Under the pieces are notes generated by a model. The model saw nothing but the letters and a program-made list of their open reading frames with translations. It searched no databases and was not told the DNA's origin. A DNA stretch of 64,000 bases from Diadophis punctatus similis (lineage: Eukaryota > Chordata > Lepidosauria > Squamata > Dipsadidae). Positions 33,867 to 46,349 of the stretch are shown one piece after another; the stretch's first letter is position 1; every line of letters starts with the position of its first letter. The stretch spans positions 42,290,720 through 42,354,719 of the forward strand of contig JALIGW010000002.1 of the NCBI GenBank assembly GCA_023053685.1. The letters are read 5' to 3'. The position numbers and the translations under genes are program-made.

Positions 33867-35310
33867 TGGTTGATTGTTCTCACTGTCAGAAAGTTCCTCC
33901 TTATTTCTAGGTTGAATCTCTCCTTGATCAGTTTCCATCCATTATTCCTTGTCTGGCCTTCAGGTGCTTTGGAAAATAGCTTGACCCCCTCTTCTCTGTG
34001 GCAGCCCCTCAAATATTGGAACACTGCTATCATGTCTCCCCTGGCCCTTCTCTTCACTAGATTAGCCATGCCCAGTTCCTGTAACTGTTCTTCATATGTT
34101 TTAGTCTCCAGTCCCCTAATCATCCTGGTTGCTCTCCTCTGCACTTTTTCTAGAGTCTCAACATCTTTTTTTATAGTGTGGTGACCAAAACTGGATGCAG
34201 TACTCTAGGTGTGCAGTACTAAGGCTTTATAGAGTGGCATTAATACCTCACTTGATTTTGATTGTATCCCTCTGTTAATGCAATTTAGGATTGCATTGGC
34301 TTTTTTTGGTTGCCGCTGCAAACTGCTGGCTCATATTTAGCTGGTTGTCCACTAAGACTCCAAGATCCCTCTCACAGTCACTGCTATTAAGCCTGGTTTC
34401 ACCCAGTTTATATGTATACTTTTGGTTTTCATTACCTAAGTGTAGGACTTTACTTTTCTCTACATTGAATTTCATTTTGTTAGATAGGGCCCAGTGTTCA
34501 AGTCTGTCAAGATCCATCTGGATCTTGAGCCTATCTTCTAGGGTGTTAGTTATTCCTGCCAGCTTAGTATCATCTGCAAATTTGGTAAGTTCCCCTTCTA
34601 TTCCCTCATCAAAGTCATTTATGAAGATATTGAAGAGTACTGGGACTAAGATGGAACCTTGTGGTACCCTACTGCTTACTTCTTTCCATGTAGACTTAGA
34701 CCATTAAGGACTACTCATTGAGTACGGTTTGTCAGCCAGTTGTGAATCTATCTGGTGGTGAGGCTGTCTAACCCACTTTTTTCTAGCTTATGAAGAAGTA
34801 GGTTGTGGTCTACTTTGTCGAATGCCTTGTTGAAATCTAAGTATATTATGTCCACAGTATTTCGCTGATCTACTAATTTAGTCACTGTGTTGAAGAATGA
34901 AATAAGATTGGGTTGGCATGATCTGTTTTTAACAAACCCGTGCTGGCTGCTAGTTATTACTTTACTCATTTCTAGGTGTTGGCAGATCTGTTTTTTTATT
35001 ATCTTTTCTAGTATCTTCTCGGCTGTTGATGTTAGGCTGATTGGTCTGTAGTTTCCTTGGTCTGTTTTTTTCCTTTTTTGAAGATGGGAACTTCATCAGC
35101 TTTTTTCCAGTCCTCTGGTAGTTCCTAGGTGTTCCAGGATTTTTGAAAGATGTGGTGCAGTGGTTCTGAGATGACATCTGCCAGCTCCTTTAGAACTCTG
35201 GGAATTAATCCATCATGTCCTGGTGATTTGTATTCATCAAGATCAGACAGGTGTTCTCTTACTTTTTTTTGCTTATTTTAACTTTTGTTTCCAATCTGTT
35301 TTTTACAGTT
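33867..35310 (-). pseudogene. CR1 LINE reverse transcriptase fragment, reverse
   Basis: About 1.44 kb of CR1 ORF2 on the - strand. From the 5' side it encodes a F-Q-K-S-W-N-type segment near 35150, S-Q-H-G-F-V-K-N-R-S-C-Q-P-N-L (about 34950), Y-L-D-F-N-K-A-F-D-K-V-D-H (the first catalytic Asp block), then V-P-Q-G-S and a F-A-D-D active site (about 34585), E-K-S-K-V-L-H-L-G and R-G-L-E-T-K-T-Y-E-E near the end. Stops and shifts break it into several frames. The 3' tail is the TTCTA/TAGAA microsatellite. Confidence 0.88.
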
Positions 35311-35399
35311 ATGTTTCTGGTAGGTTGGTAATGTACAGTCATGTTCTAATTCTTCATAAGCATTAAAAGGAAAAGGATCAGGGGCAGCCTATCTTTATA

Positions 35400-35409
35400 C
35401 AGTAAGTAT

Positions 35410-35496
<87 letters not shown>

Positions 35497-35580
35497 TTTG
35501 GTAGTTTTTCTATGCCGCCCTACTCCCTCAGGACTCAGGGCGGCGTCCAACATTTTATAAAAACTCCAAACAAATCATTA
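35400..35580 (-). mobile_element. LINE 3' end with hairpin and long (TTTA)n tail, reverse
   Basis: (TTTA)n for about 95 bases (35404-35498), then CTATGCCGCCCTACTCC ... ACTCAGGGCGGCG, the same 3' hairpin as at 28.3 kb. No coding part is recognisable. Confidence 0.75.
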
Positions 35581-37200
35581 AAAAGTAACAGGCAAGGAAA
35601 TCATTCCTGGATATTCTTTTTACCCTTTTTTACTTATTGATGGGGAATTTTCAGCGATCACAGCCTCAGTTCTTTAATTTGTTGACCTTTGTTTGTTGGT
35701 TCATTAGATTAATATCCTAACTTTATTTTTCAGAAGCTAAAATAAATGTACATATCTCTGGAGAAAAGAGATGAAGAGAGATTCTCAACTGTTTTTACAA
35801 ATACTGCCCTTCTTTTTAAAGGCTCTAAAGTCATTGTACACAATTAAAAAGTGTACAATTAAAATAATTCAAAATAAATATTTATCTTATGCTTTAAAAA
35901 AGACACGGATAAATGAAATGCAAACCACTACATCATTTCAAGGTCACTTTATATTGTTCTATAAAAAAACAACAGCTCTTATCAACTAAAACCAGATCAT
36001 TAATGAGGCAGTACAGGATTGACAATAGTTTAGCACATCCTGTTCATAAAACAGTGGAAGCACAGCCCTAGAAAAGCAAGATTATTGACTCTCATAAATA
36101 TATGCTTGCCATCGTGTATTTCTTTCAAGATTCAGATAATCTTAGTTGGTAAACATCTTCATGTTGGTTTATGGTCAGTAGTGGATCTAATGTTATCCCT
36201 TTGACTTTTTGCCATGACCCCAAATTGCTGCAGAGTTGCATATCTGTCTTCAGTCACTTTTATTAGCATGAAATATTTTCAATACTCCATTTTCTTAGCT
36301 TTTATTTGCACAACTGGACAGAGAAGACTTAACACATCTTTTAAAAAAAGGCTATTGGTCTGTATTGGCTAATCCTCAAAAATAAAAAGGGCCAATTATT
36401 AATAGAACAAAAACAGGTCAACTTTACCACAAGAAGGAGACATGAATATTTTCATACAGACAGTGCCAAGTCCCCTAAGTGATTATATAGCACATGTGCC
36501 TCTTGCACATTGGGATTTTTTTTGGCAAGCATGCATTCAGAATCATAATGGCATTAAAAAATAGAATGCATGTCTGTGGATCAAGAGAAAAGAAAACCAA
36601 AGTAAATGGGAAGCATCCCCTGAACAAGAGGGATCTTTCTAACCTCAAAATGTTCCATTCTTATATTTTGTTTTTCAGAGGATGTTTTCCTTTTAATGTT
36701 TCAAATTGAATAAATCCCCAAAGGACAGAGCAGACCATAGAAGAGCAGACTGGAATTTTCCTTGAATGATTCATATTCATATTCAGAGCAGTTTTTCTAA
36801 TAAATAAACGTTCCTTCCATGTTGTACGTCCAGTTCTTTCGCTATATAAATGTTGGGTAATTTTTTGTACTGTACCATAGATAATAATGAAAAGAATCAT
36901 TCAATTGTCCACCTGGAATGGCCTCGCCCTTCCATCCAGTATCTCTCTGATCCAACATCTGAAAGCCATTGAATATTTTAAAGATATTTTCCAGAATACA
37001 TGAGGTCAGTAGTTTTCAGTGTTTTCAATGAACCCATGATGGACCACCACTGCCTGTAATTTTTCCTTCTACAAGTTTGTCAGGTGACCCTTAAGCAAAG
37101 TCTGGCACCCAACTTGAGCAAACAAATGACAAGATGTATTATACAAGAGAGATGTCAGAACTGCATCTTGAATTTCATCATAAGGGACAAAAATCTGTTC
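35581..37200. other. Unique AT-rich DNA
   Basis: No gene or repeat end recognised. Short frames only. Confidence 0.45.
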
Positions 37201-37203
37201 ACA

Positions 37204-37580
37204 TACAGGCAGTCCTCAATTTATGACCACAATTGAGCCCAAAATTTCTATTGTTAAGTGAGACATGTGTTAAATGAGTTTTGCCCCATTTTACAACCTT
37301 TCTTGCCACAGTTGTTAAGTGAATCACTGCAGCTAATAAGTGAATCTGGCTTCCCCACTGACTTTGCATGTCAGAAGGTTGCAAAAGGTGATCCCATGAC
37401 CTTGGGACACAGCAACGGTCATAAATACGAAACAGTTGTCAAGCATCTGAATTTTGACCACATGATCTAGAGGATGCTGGAAAAGTCATAACTGTGAAAA
37501 ACGGTCAAAAGTCATATTTTTCAGTGCATTATAACTTTGAACGGTCAACCATTGAACTGTTGGAAGTTGAAGACTATCTC
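37204..37580. mobile_element. DNA-transposon-like repeat X, copy 2 (short form)
   Basis: Left end CAGGCAGTCCTCAATTTATG and right end TTGAAGACTATCTC (complement GAGATAGTCTTCAA) show the terminal inversion AGTCCTCAA / TTGAAGACT. The interior has 'GTTAAGTGAATCACTGCAG' and 'TTTTGACCACATGATC', shared with copy 3. About 375 bp, non-coding. Confidence 0.65.
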
Positions 37581-37617
37581 TACTGCTTTCATCTCCGGTT
37601 TAACAACTTTAAAACAC

Positions 37618-37713
37618 TCTCTGTCTCTCTGTCTCTGTCTCTGTCTCTGTCTCTGTCTCTGTCTCTGTCTCTGTCTCTGTCTCTGTCTTTGTCTCTGTCT
37701 GTCTCTGTCTCTG

Positions 37714-37771
<58 letters not shown>

Positions 37772-37800
37772 CCTCCCTCCCTCCCTCCCTCTCTCTCTCT
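37618..37800. repeat. (CTCTGT)n-(CT)n-(CCCT)n compound microsatellite
   Basis: About 110 bases of CTCTGT hexamers, then pure CT, then CCCT, then CT again. Artefactual L/S/C/R frames cover it on both strands. Confidence 0.97.
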
Positions 37801-37820
37801 TCCATATATGTGTATGCCTG

Positions 37821-39015
<1,195 letters not shown>

Positions 39016-39077
39016 GTTTTTTAAATTTATATACCACCTGACCAACAACTTTGGGTGGATACAAATAAAAAAAATAT

Positions 39078-39114
39078 GGAGAGAGAAAGAGAAAGAGAGA
39101 GGGAGGGAGGGAGG

Positions 39115-39182
<68 letters not shown>
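39078..39182. repeat. (GA)n / (GGGA)n microsatellite
   Basis: GAGAAAGAGA, five GGGA units, then more than 30 GA units. Confidence 0.96.
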
Positions 39183-39185
<3 letters not shown>

Positions 39186-39842
39186 CAGTGCTATATTTAG
39201 GCAAAGCTTAGACATGCTCTTTAAAACTGGAATTATGTTTCTGACCACCAAAAACACATTTGTGTTAATTCATTATAAAGTATTTTTTCTATCTACAGTG
39301 TGTTTCCTGTGCTAATTTCATTATCAGTTTAACCTTTTTCTTAATTTTACAATGAGAAAATTGTTTTTTGGTTGATTGTGTACAACTCTTCTTTTAAAAA
39401 AGAAGAACAGCATTTTCCGCTTTGGTGCAATTAATTAAGATTAAGTACCCAGGAAAGCAACTCAGGAAGATCATTGTCACGAGTATACTTCATATATGAT
39501 TGAAAAATCATCTTTGCATAAATAATAAATTGTATCAATTTTCAACATATAAAAACTCATGATTCATTATGGTGTAAGCTTATGGAATACCTCCAAATTA
39601 TTTTATCTCCATCTATTGGTTAACAGACAAGAGATCAATATACAGTCAAGAATATCTCTGTTACATACTCTAATAGCCATTATAATGAGCTACAATCCAA
39701 TTATATCTTGTATATATCCCAAACTATATAAAATACCAATAAGTTATCCTAGAAAGTTGTCTTCTCTTCTTTTTCCTATAAACTTCCATTTTCTTCAAGT
39801 TTGAGCTGACTCCACAAGTCAAACAATCATGGGTAACATTCA

Positions 39843-40087
39843 GATTAAGGAAGGTCAATCCACGGTGAGGCAGTGGTTAGAATGTAGTATTGCAGGCTAA
39901 TTCTGCCCACTCCAGGAGTTCAATCCTGAGTGGTCCAAGGTTGACTCAGCCTTCCATCCTTCAGAGGTCAGTAAAATGAGGAGCCAGATTTTGGGGGGCA
40001 ATATGCTAACTGTGTAAACAGCTTAGAGAGGGCTGTAAAGCACTATGAAGTGGTGTATAAGTCTAAGTGCTATTGCTAGTGCTTTTA
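39843..40087 (+). mobile_element. tRNA-derived squamate SINE, copy 4 (old)
   Basis: Head degraded to GTCAATCCACGGTGAGGCAG. The body 'CAAGGTTGACTCAGCCTTCC' and 'GAGAGGGCTGTAAAGCACTA' are intact, and the tail is GCTATTGCTAGTGC. More diverged than copies 1 and 3. Confidence 0.82.
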
Positions 40088-40315
40088 TTACTCTTCCATG
40101 AACATTCAGCAGCATGCTTGGGGGAAAAGTTTGCCAAAACAGCAAGAAAGCTGTCCTAGCATTATGATCAAAGCCTTGTCCCTATGACTGTGCATTAAAC
40201 ATTGATGCAATCAAAAAAGAGGCATGGATTTAATGCTACAACTTATTTGGACCTCTTTTACATACAGCTATGTGTATATATGTCTACAGAAGTATAACCT
40301 TTACTACAGTTAAAC

Positions 40316-40365
40316 CAGGGGTGAAATGCTCCTGGTTTGGACTAGATCGGGCATACCGGTAGCAG
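40316..40365. mobile_element. Left end of a hAT-type MITE, cut off
   Basis: CAGGGGTGAAATGCTCCTGG ... ATACCGGTAGCAG matches the left terminus of the MITE at 7337. It stops exactly where telomere-type repeats begin. Confidence 0.7.
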
Positions 40366-40389
40366 TTAGGGTTAGGGTTAGGGTTAGGG
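40366..40389 (+). repeat. Interstitial telomeric repeat, (TTAGGG)4
   Basis: Four exact TTAGGG units abut the broken MITE. Short interstitial telomeric arrays are commonly read as scars of double-strand-break repair with telomerase involvement; that origin is inferred here. Confidence 0.9.
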
Positions 40390-40477
40390 AAGGCACAAAT
40401 CAATGAGATTGAAATACTACTTTATTATTGATTTCAGTGGAAATTATATTAAACTATCTTTGTTTGGTTCCACTCTT

Positions 40478-40905
40478 CTATGGAGATTCTCAGTCATCCA
40501 GGTCATGGTTGTCCCAAAAGTGCTTTTTTTCGAGAGGCAACTGGACTTTCTAGTTTTTCTTTGAAGACGTTTCACTTCTCATCCAAGAAGCTTCTTCAGC
40601 TCTGAGTGGATAGTGGGGAATGAAGGATTTATACTCCTTGCAGACAGCTGATCATTTGCATTTCTTTTAGACAGTCGTTGAGGCCACTTGGAGGTTTATC
40701 TGTGTCCTCAGGGCCACCTGAGTAGGGTGCAAATGGGTGTGGAGCTTTCTTGGAGCTACTGAAAGGACTGTTTTCTAGCATAGAGATAGATGATGTTGAA
40801 TCCCTCCCTCTCTGTTGAGAGAGGTGGCTGTTAAATTTTGATTTCCAGTCCTTTGTTACAAATGAGAAAACTGTGGTCTCAGACTCTCTGTACATGAACA
40901 TTTAA
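40478..40905 (-). mobile_element. Penelope-like element 3' end, reverse
   Basis: Matches 42760-43110 in inverted sense: '...CTCAACAGAGAGGGAGGG', 'CATCATCTATCTC', 'CTCCACACCCATTTGCAC', 'GAAGAAGCTTCTTGGATGAG', 'AGTCCAGTTGCCTC'. The other copy carries a GIY-YIG endonuclease remnant upstream, which places the family with Penelope-like elements. Confidence 0.75.
40560..40606 (-). ncRNA. Hammerhead-ribozyme-like motif in a Penelope-like tail
   Basis: On the - strand: CTGAAGA (the CUGANGA core with N7 = A), stem II AGCTTCT / AGAAGT closing a TGGATG loop, GAAA, then C-GTC as the candidate cleavage triplet. Stem I would pair TTC after the cleavage site with GAG/GAA before CTGAAGA. Hammerheads are known in Penelope-like retroelements. 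All conserved core positions are present. Stem III is minimal (ACGT), which would need a dimer to fold. Activity is untested. Confidence 0.55.
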
Positions 40906-41009
40906 AGATGAACATCTGCTGGCCATTCTTTTCTACAGGAAACATGACTGCTATAAAAATCATTCCCATTCCAGGAATAAAATGAATGCTTGAGGATTGA
41001 AACCTATAG

Positions 41010-41950
41010 AATTGTTACAATATGTGCAAGGCAGTGTTTTATTTTGTCTTTTCCTTTTATTTTCTGATCAGCATTCATTACTTTAATAGTATTTTGATGG
41101 TCTTTTTCTAAGAAGGCAACATGATTTTTGGCAGTAGTTGATACATTTAGTTTTCCACTTAAGCAGCTGGGCCATGTGCACTTGTCTGGGTGCCATATCG
41201 CAACATGTTCAAAGCAGCTGAAGACTGAAAATCTTGCAAACCCACTGCTTAAACACATTGCAGACAATGTATTAAAGATGCAGTTTCAGTATTCAAGACA
41301 CTGATCTAGCCCAAGAATCATTTCTTCCAATATTACTTTGTGAGAGAGTACAGCTGTAAGGATGGGGCTGCTAAATGTCTATAAAAGCTACTGATTCAGA
41401 CCCCCACCATGAGGGAAAAAAGTTAAATTGCTATCTTTCTGTAAGAGATTTCCATGTAGCTTGCTAAGATAATTGTAAGAAATCAGGCTACTGTGAAAAG
41501 TTTGAAGAACACAGGTGCATTAAATTAAATTTAAATTATCTACAGTTTTTAAAGTTGCTCTTCTCCAATGAATCCTAGGTTGAGTGAATTGCTTCCCATC
41601 TATGACAACCAGTTCCAGGAAAACAACTACCGGTAACAGTACAGATATTTTCTGAAATGTGGCTCTGTGCCAACATCATATGAGTGAAACAAGGACTCCA
41701 CAACATTTTATTAAAAACTGTTAGAGCTGATAGCTATTAAATATATTTGCATGAATTAATGAAAATTAAAATAAATCTTGTAGAAAACTTTTCATAGCCA
41801 TACATTATCACTAGCATGGGGGAAGGGGAAGAATGTCCATTTGTTGGCATTCCAGAACCTACCAAATAATGTATTTCTTTATAAAGAAGATATAAAGCAA
41901 CATTGTCATTCCATACATTGCAGGAATATAAGAAAAGCTCAGAAGGATCT
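41010..41950. other. Unique AT-rich DNA
   Basis: No gene or repeat end recognised. The 108-residue - strand frame at 41737-42063 overlaps the L1 remnant and lacks family motifs. Confidence 0.45.
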
Positions 41951-41959
41951 TCAGCCAAC

Positions 41960-42380
41960 ACAACATATGTGCACACTTCAAACCCAATAATACACAGGCA
42001 CATACTATCACATGCGGTGGACATGTATGAAAGCAAAGAAATACTGGACAAAAATACATACATGGTTAGAAAAAAATGTTAAAGCTGCATATAGATTATA
42101 ATCCAGAAATATTTCTGTTAGATATAGTACCAGAAAGTATGATAAGGGGAATTTGTATTTACTGTAATACTACATGTCTTAAAAGCAGCAAGAATTATAT
42201 TTGCATAGTACTGGAAAAATGAGGAAACACCAAGAGAAGAAGATGTAATTTAAAAAAATATTAGATTGTGCAGAAATGAACAGATTGACATTAAAGATAA
42301 AATAAAAAGAAGATACAGAGTATTTTCGAACATGGGACTTGTTTTATAAATGGTTGGATAATAGAGGTAGAAATTAGGAG
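41960..42380 (+). pseudogene. L1-type ORF2 C-terminal remnant
   Basis: The + strand in broken frames reads H-I-D-Y-N-P-E-I-F-L-L-D-I-V-P-E, then K-N-Y-I-C-I-V-L-E-K and a ...F-E-H-G-T-C-F-I-N-G end. This fits the 'TPE.FLLGI...AA..I.A..WK' tail of tetrapod L1 ORF2. Many stops and frame changes make it an old relic. Confidence 0.6.
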
Positions 42381-42469
42381 CTGGAAAAGTATTATCATGC
42401 AAGCAAATTGACTCAGACAATACACTGGTTCACAAAGCACTTATGTATGTTAAATGAAAATGTATAAAT

Positions 42470-43110
42470 AAACTGTTTAAAAAAACCACTCAAGAATACA
42501 CTAAGGCAGAAGCTTGTCCACCCCAAGGATAAAACAACCAGACACAAACTGAGCAACATGGTATATGCAGTACAATGCAGTGAGCCATGTGCAGATATGT
42601 ACATCAGGGAAACAAAACAACCACTTCATAAATGTATGGCACAACATAGGAGAAAAAACCCATCAGGATTCAGCAGTCCAACTGCATTTAAAAGACAAAG
42701 GCCATTCTTTTGAAGACAGCAAATTCCACATTTTGGACAGAGAGGACCACTAGTTTGAAAGAGTGGTCAAAGAGGTCATCTATGTCAAAATTGAACAGCC
42801 CTCTCTCAACAGAGGGGGAGGGATATGACATCATCTATCTCCGTTCTATAACACAGTCCTTTCAACAGTTCCAAGAAGGCTCCACACCCATTTGCACTAC
42901 TCAGATGACCCTGGTGACACAGATAAACCTCCAGGTGGCCTCAGTGGCTCTCTAAAAGAATGCAAATGACTAGCTGTCTGAAAGGAGTATAAATTCTTCA
43001 TTCCTCACCATCCAATCAAAGCTGAAAAAGCTTCTTAGATGAGAAGCAAAACATCTTCAAAGAAAAATCAGAAAGTCCAGTTGCCTCTTTAAAAAGAACC
43101 TTTGGGTCAA
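42470..43110 (+). pseudogene. Penelope-like element: GIY-YIG endonuclease end and 3' tail
   Basis: The + strand encodes Y-A-V-Q-C-S-E-P-C-A-D-M-Y-I-R-E-T-K-Q-P-L-H-K and then, after a frame change, S-A-V-Q-L-H-L-K-D-K-G-H-S-F-E-D. In intact Penelope-like elements this is the GIY-YIG nuclease (Y-I-G-E-T...H) downstream of the reverse transcriptase. The YIG glycine is replaced by R and stops interrupt the frame. The 3' tail has a decayed hammerhead-like core (CTGAAAA ... AAAAC-ATC) at 43022-43055. Confidence 0.78.
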
Positions 43111-43310
43111 GGTGCCAAACATATCCAGCACACTTTCCTCCTCTTATTTTCTCCATAACAAGTCTGTGAAGTGAGTTGGGCTGAGAGAGAATGACTGGCC
43201 CAATGTCACTCAACTGGATTTCATAGCTTTTAGCTAAGGTCAGACTTGAACGCACGGTCTCTTGCTTTCTAGTCTGCTGCCTTAATCATTAGACCATCAT
43301 CAATTAGTGG
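43085..43310 (-). mobile_element. CORE/MIR-like tRNA-derived SINE, reverse
   Basis: On the - strand: ATGGTCTAATGATTAAGGC (A-box region), GACCGTGCGTTCAAGTC (B box), then AGTGACATTGGGCCAGTC and CTCTCAGCCCAACTCACTTC, the conserved core of MIR/CORE-SINEs. The tRNA-like head looks fairly intact but the 3' body identifies a SINE, not a tRNA gene. Confidence 0.7.
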
Positions 43311-43876
43311 TGATGGGATTCTAATTATTCTGAGAAACTAGAATTGGCTTTCAATTTAGTTCATTTTTCTCCAATAGGGGAGTATATATTCTATATGAAA
43401 ATGTGACAAGAAAAATGAAAGGAAGGTATGTCACTTGAGGCAGATAGTAATATAGTCCAGGAATACAATTTTAGTTAAATGTCCAGGCCAGATTGTATCC
43501 TACAATAAGTACTTACTAATGGTCTCTGAGAAATCCTTCAAAAGTGGTGAAATGCCAGAAACTTGGAGGAGGCCAAATATTGCTTCCATTAAAAAGTAAG
43601 AGAGAGGGGAGGAAGGAGGATCTGGGAACTACTAAGTCTGACATCATGCAAAGATGGAGAAAATAATATGTAATCATTTTTAAAACAATAGGGTAATTAC
43701 CAGCAGTCAACGTTGATTTTCCAAGAGCAGTTCTTCTGATCAAATCTTATCTCATTTTTTAAAAAATCTGGTAATCTCCTTAATATATTGTAAAAAATTG
43801 AGTATGTTTATGATTAAGCATGATTTAGTATATTTATGATTAAGCACGAAGGTACTGGAGAAAATCAGAAAAATCA

Positions 43877-44115
43877 GTGAGCCATAGTGGCACAGTGGTT
43901 TGAATGCAGTATTGCAGGCTAACTCACTACTAGCTGACAGGAGTTCAATTCTGACCAATTCAAGGTTGACTCAGCCTTCTATCCTTCTGAAGTGGGTAAA
44001 ATGAGGACCAGATTGTTGGGGACAATATGCTGACTCTGTAAGCTGCTTAGAGAAGGCTGTAAAGCACTATGAAGCTGTATATAACTCTATAAGTATATAA
44101 GTACTATTGCTATTT
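43877..44115 (+). mobile_element. tRNA-derived squamate SINE, copy 5
   Basis: GAGCCATAGTGGCACAGTGG head, 'CAAGGTTGACTCAGCCTTCT' body, AGTACTATTGCTATT tail. It is inserted within an old CR1 copy. Confidence 0.85.
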
Positions 44116-44466
44116 AAGCAAAGCAAATAGTACTTATATACTTATGTGACATTCTGATAAGCAAGCCAAATATGGGCTGGATAGCTTACAAATAAATGGT
44201 AATATAGTTATCACAAAAGTCATGCTGAGACAGTATTCATTGATGAAACCTCATTAAACCAGAAGAAAGTATGAAGTTCCTACACTTCAATATTTTTTAT
44301 TAATGATTTGGATAAAGTGGTGGAGTGAGTTGCATATAATACAAAACTAAGAGGAAGAGCAAAAATAAAAGCCCAATCCATGTTGCTGACTAATATAATG
44401 AAATAAGACTTAAAGAAATGAAAAATTCTTCCTTAGGGAAATAAAAATCAAATCTACAGATACAGG

Positions 44467-44503
44467 GTTTTTTTGTTTGTCTGTTTGTTTGTTTGTTTGT
44501 TTG

Positions 44504-44546
<43 letters not shown>
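44467..44546. repeat. (TTTG)n-(ATTG)n microsatellite
   Basis: About ten TTTG/TCTG units followed by ten ATTG units. Confidence 0.95.
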
Positions 44547-45094
44547 CAGAAGCTACCTTAATGGTTGTAGCACCTTTTGTTCACATGCAACAATATATAG
44601 TAGACACAATTTAAAACCCAAGCAGAAAATAATAATGATCAATAATAACAATGGCAACTTTAACAAGGAACTTACAACCATAAATACAAAGGATCAATCT
44701 GTCTCAAAAGCAAGATCCCAAATCAGCCTGCCTCAGGGGCCTGCTGAAAGCGCCAGGTTTTTACGGTTTCCAAAAGGTCAGGAAGGGTAGAATTTGGGGG
44801 AAAGGAATGCATAGCCAGAAGGAGATGCCTGGCTTGGAATAAGCGTTCCAAGACACCTTGGAAGAGAAGATCATTATCGACTGGCTACAGGCAATGTATT
44901 AAGAAGAAGCTGCAACTCATTCAGAGGAGGGCAATGAAGATGATCAAAGGATTAGAAACTAAATCCTTTAAGAAAGACTGAGATTACATTTGCACATTTA
45001 GATGGGAGAAGACTGAAGGGGAATAAAGTAGCACTTGAAATTCTGTGATTCTAATAAAAGGCATATTACTTGCTCTAGGCAAAGCTGAGACTGA

Positions 45095-45123
45095 CAGACA
45101 GGCAGGCAGGCAGGCAGGCAGGC

Positions 45124-45155
<32 letters not shown>
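45095..45155. repeat. (GGCA)n-(GACA)n microsatellite
   Basis: Five GGCA units followed by about nine GACA units. Confidence 0.95.
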
Positions 45156-45557
45156 GAGATTAATTTGACCAGTATAAATTTGTGCAAATTTAATTTACTT
45201 CATTTTTACAAGACGTTTAAAAATAAGAGAATATTAAATATAAAAGTAAAATAGATTCGTTCAACTTTGTCTGTAACAGAACAGCCACATAAAATAACAG
45301 CTATTCCATTTTAAATCAGTTAACTGATACATTTAGGTTTGAATTTAGATACGTCCCTTCTTTCTTTACTTATAAATACACATCTGTAGGTTGGATGTAT
45401 CATCTGCCAACCCGTCGATTGCCAGGGTTGATTCAACTGATCTGCCTGACTAGGAAGGTGATCCTTTCCTTCCACACCACTTTGTCCTAAAGTGGCACAC
45501 TCAGTGTAAGAGGATGATTTTCTCAAATTGAAGGAGTTATCGATCTTTGGTCACGGT

Positions 45558-46178
45558 TATACAAGTAGTCCTCAATTTATGACCAAAATTGTGACCAGAG
45601 TTCCTTTTGCTAAGTAAGGTGATTGTTAAGTGAGTCATTGTAGGAGACACCCAAGCGAGGGGGTCAAACACGTCATAAGTCTCAAGTCCCATCACACCCA
45701 CAAGAAATCTAAGTCCAGCCCACCTTGAATGCCATTGACACTCATCTATAACCAATTTGCTTTGACTGTTAGTAGTTCAGATTCTTGTAGAGAGCTTAAG
45801 CTTGCAATAAACCTTTATATTCATTTGAACTGACTGGATTTCCTGTCAGCTCTGCTCTGTTTTACAACCCCTTTGCCAAAGTTTTTAAGCAAATCACTGC
45901 AGTTGTTAAGTGAATCATGCAATTGTTAAGTGAATCTGGCTTTCCCCAAGAATCTGCTTGTTGGAAACTAGCTGGGAAGGTCACAAATGGTGATCACAGT
46001 GTCACCTGGGACACTATGACCATTGCAAATGCATGCCAGTTACCAAGTGCTCAAATTTTGACTGTGGTGATTCTGTGATGATTGTAAATATGGGGACTTG
46101 TTGTAAGTCACTTTTTTGCAATACCATTGTAACTTTGAACTAAATGAATGGCCGTAAGTTGAAGACCACCTGGAAACT
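45558..46178. mobile_element. DNA-transposon-like repeat X, copy 3, with LTR-like insert
   Basis: Left end AAGTAGTCCTCAATTTATGA, right end TAAGTTGAAGACCACCTGG. Body blocks 'TTGTTAAGTGAATC' and 'CAAATTTTGACTGTGG' match copy 2. It is interrupted at 45639-45848. Confidence 0.65.
45639..45848 (+). mobile_element. Short LTR-like insert (210 bp) within repeat X copy 3
   Basis: Runs TGTAGGAGACACCC ... TTTCCTGTCA (TG...CA), with CTATAACC and then AATAAA at 45807-45812. It is absent from repeat X copy 2, which provides an empty-site comparison. No clear flanking duplication. Confidence 0.4.
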
Positions 46179-46349
46179 AGCTGCCTCCAAAGAACTCAAG
46201 ACCCATATATTGGTAGACTAAAGTTTCTGAAAATAGACAACACATTTATCTAAGTATTGAAAGCTTTCAAGCTGTGGTTGCAGTCTGTTTATCCCTCCTT
46301 AAAAAAAGTGTACCCATCTAATTCTATCTAGGTTCAGATAAAGAGAAGA

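Larger units (their letters stand above)
43510..45045 (+). pseudogene. Old CR1 LINE, nested and fragmented
   Basis: Three same-strand pieces in the right order: 43530-43740 (A-E-tag 'TGAAATGCCAGAAACTTGG', then F-P-R-A-V-L-L-I-K-S near the SQHGF block), 44260-44420 (F-I-N-D-L-D-K-V-V-E, followed by the Y-A-D-D region worn to Y-N-T-K), and 44890-44980 (L-Q-L-I-Q-R-R-A-M-K-M-I-K-G-L-E-T-K). A SINE (43877-44115) and a TTTG/ATTG microsatellite split it. Non-functional. Confidence 0.65.

Noticed and set aside
43195..43305. tRNA gene candidate
   Set aside because: The A and B boxes belong to a CORE/MIR-like SINE, whose core sequence follows directly.
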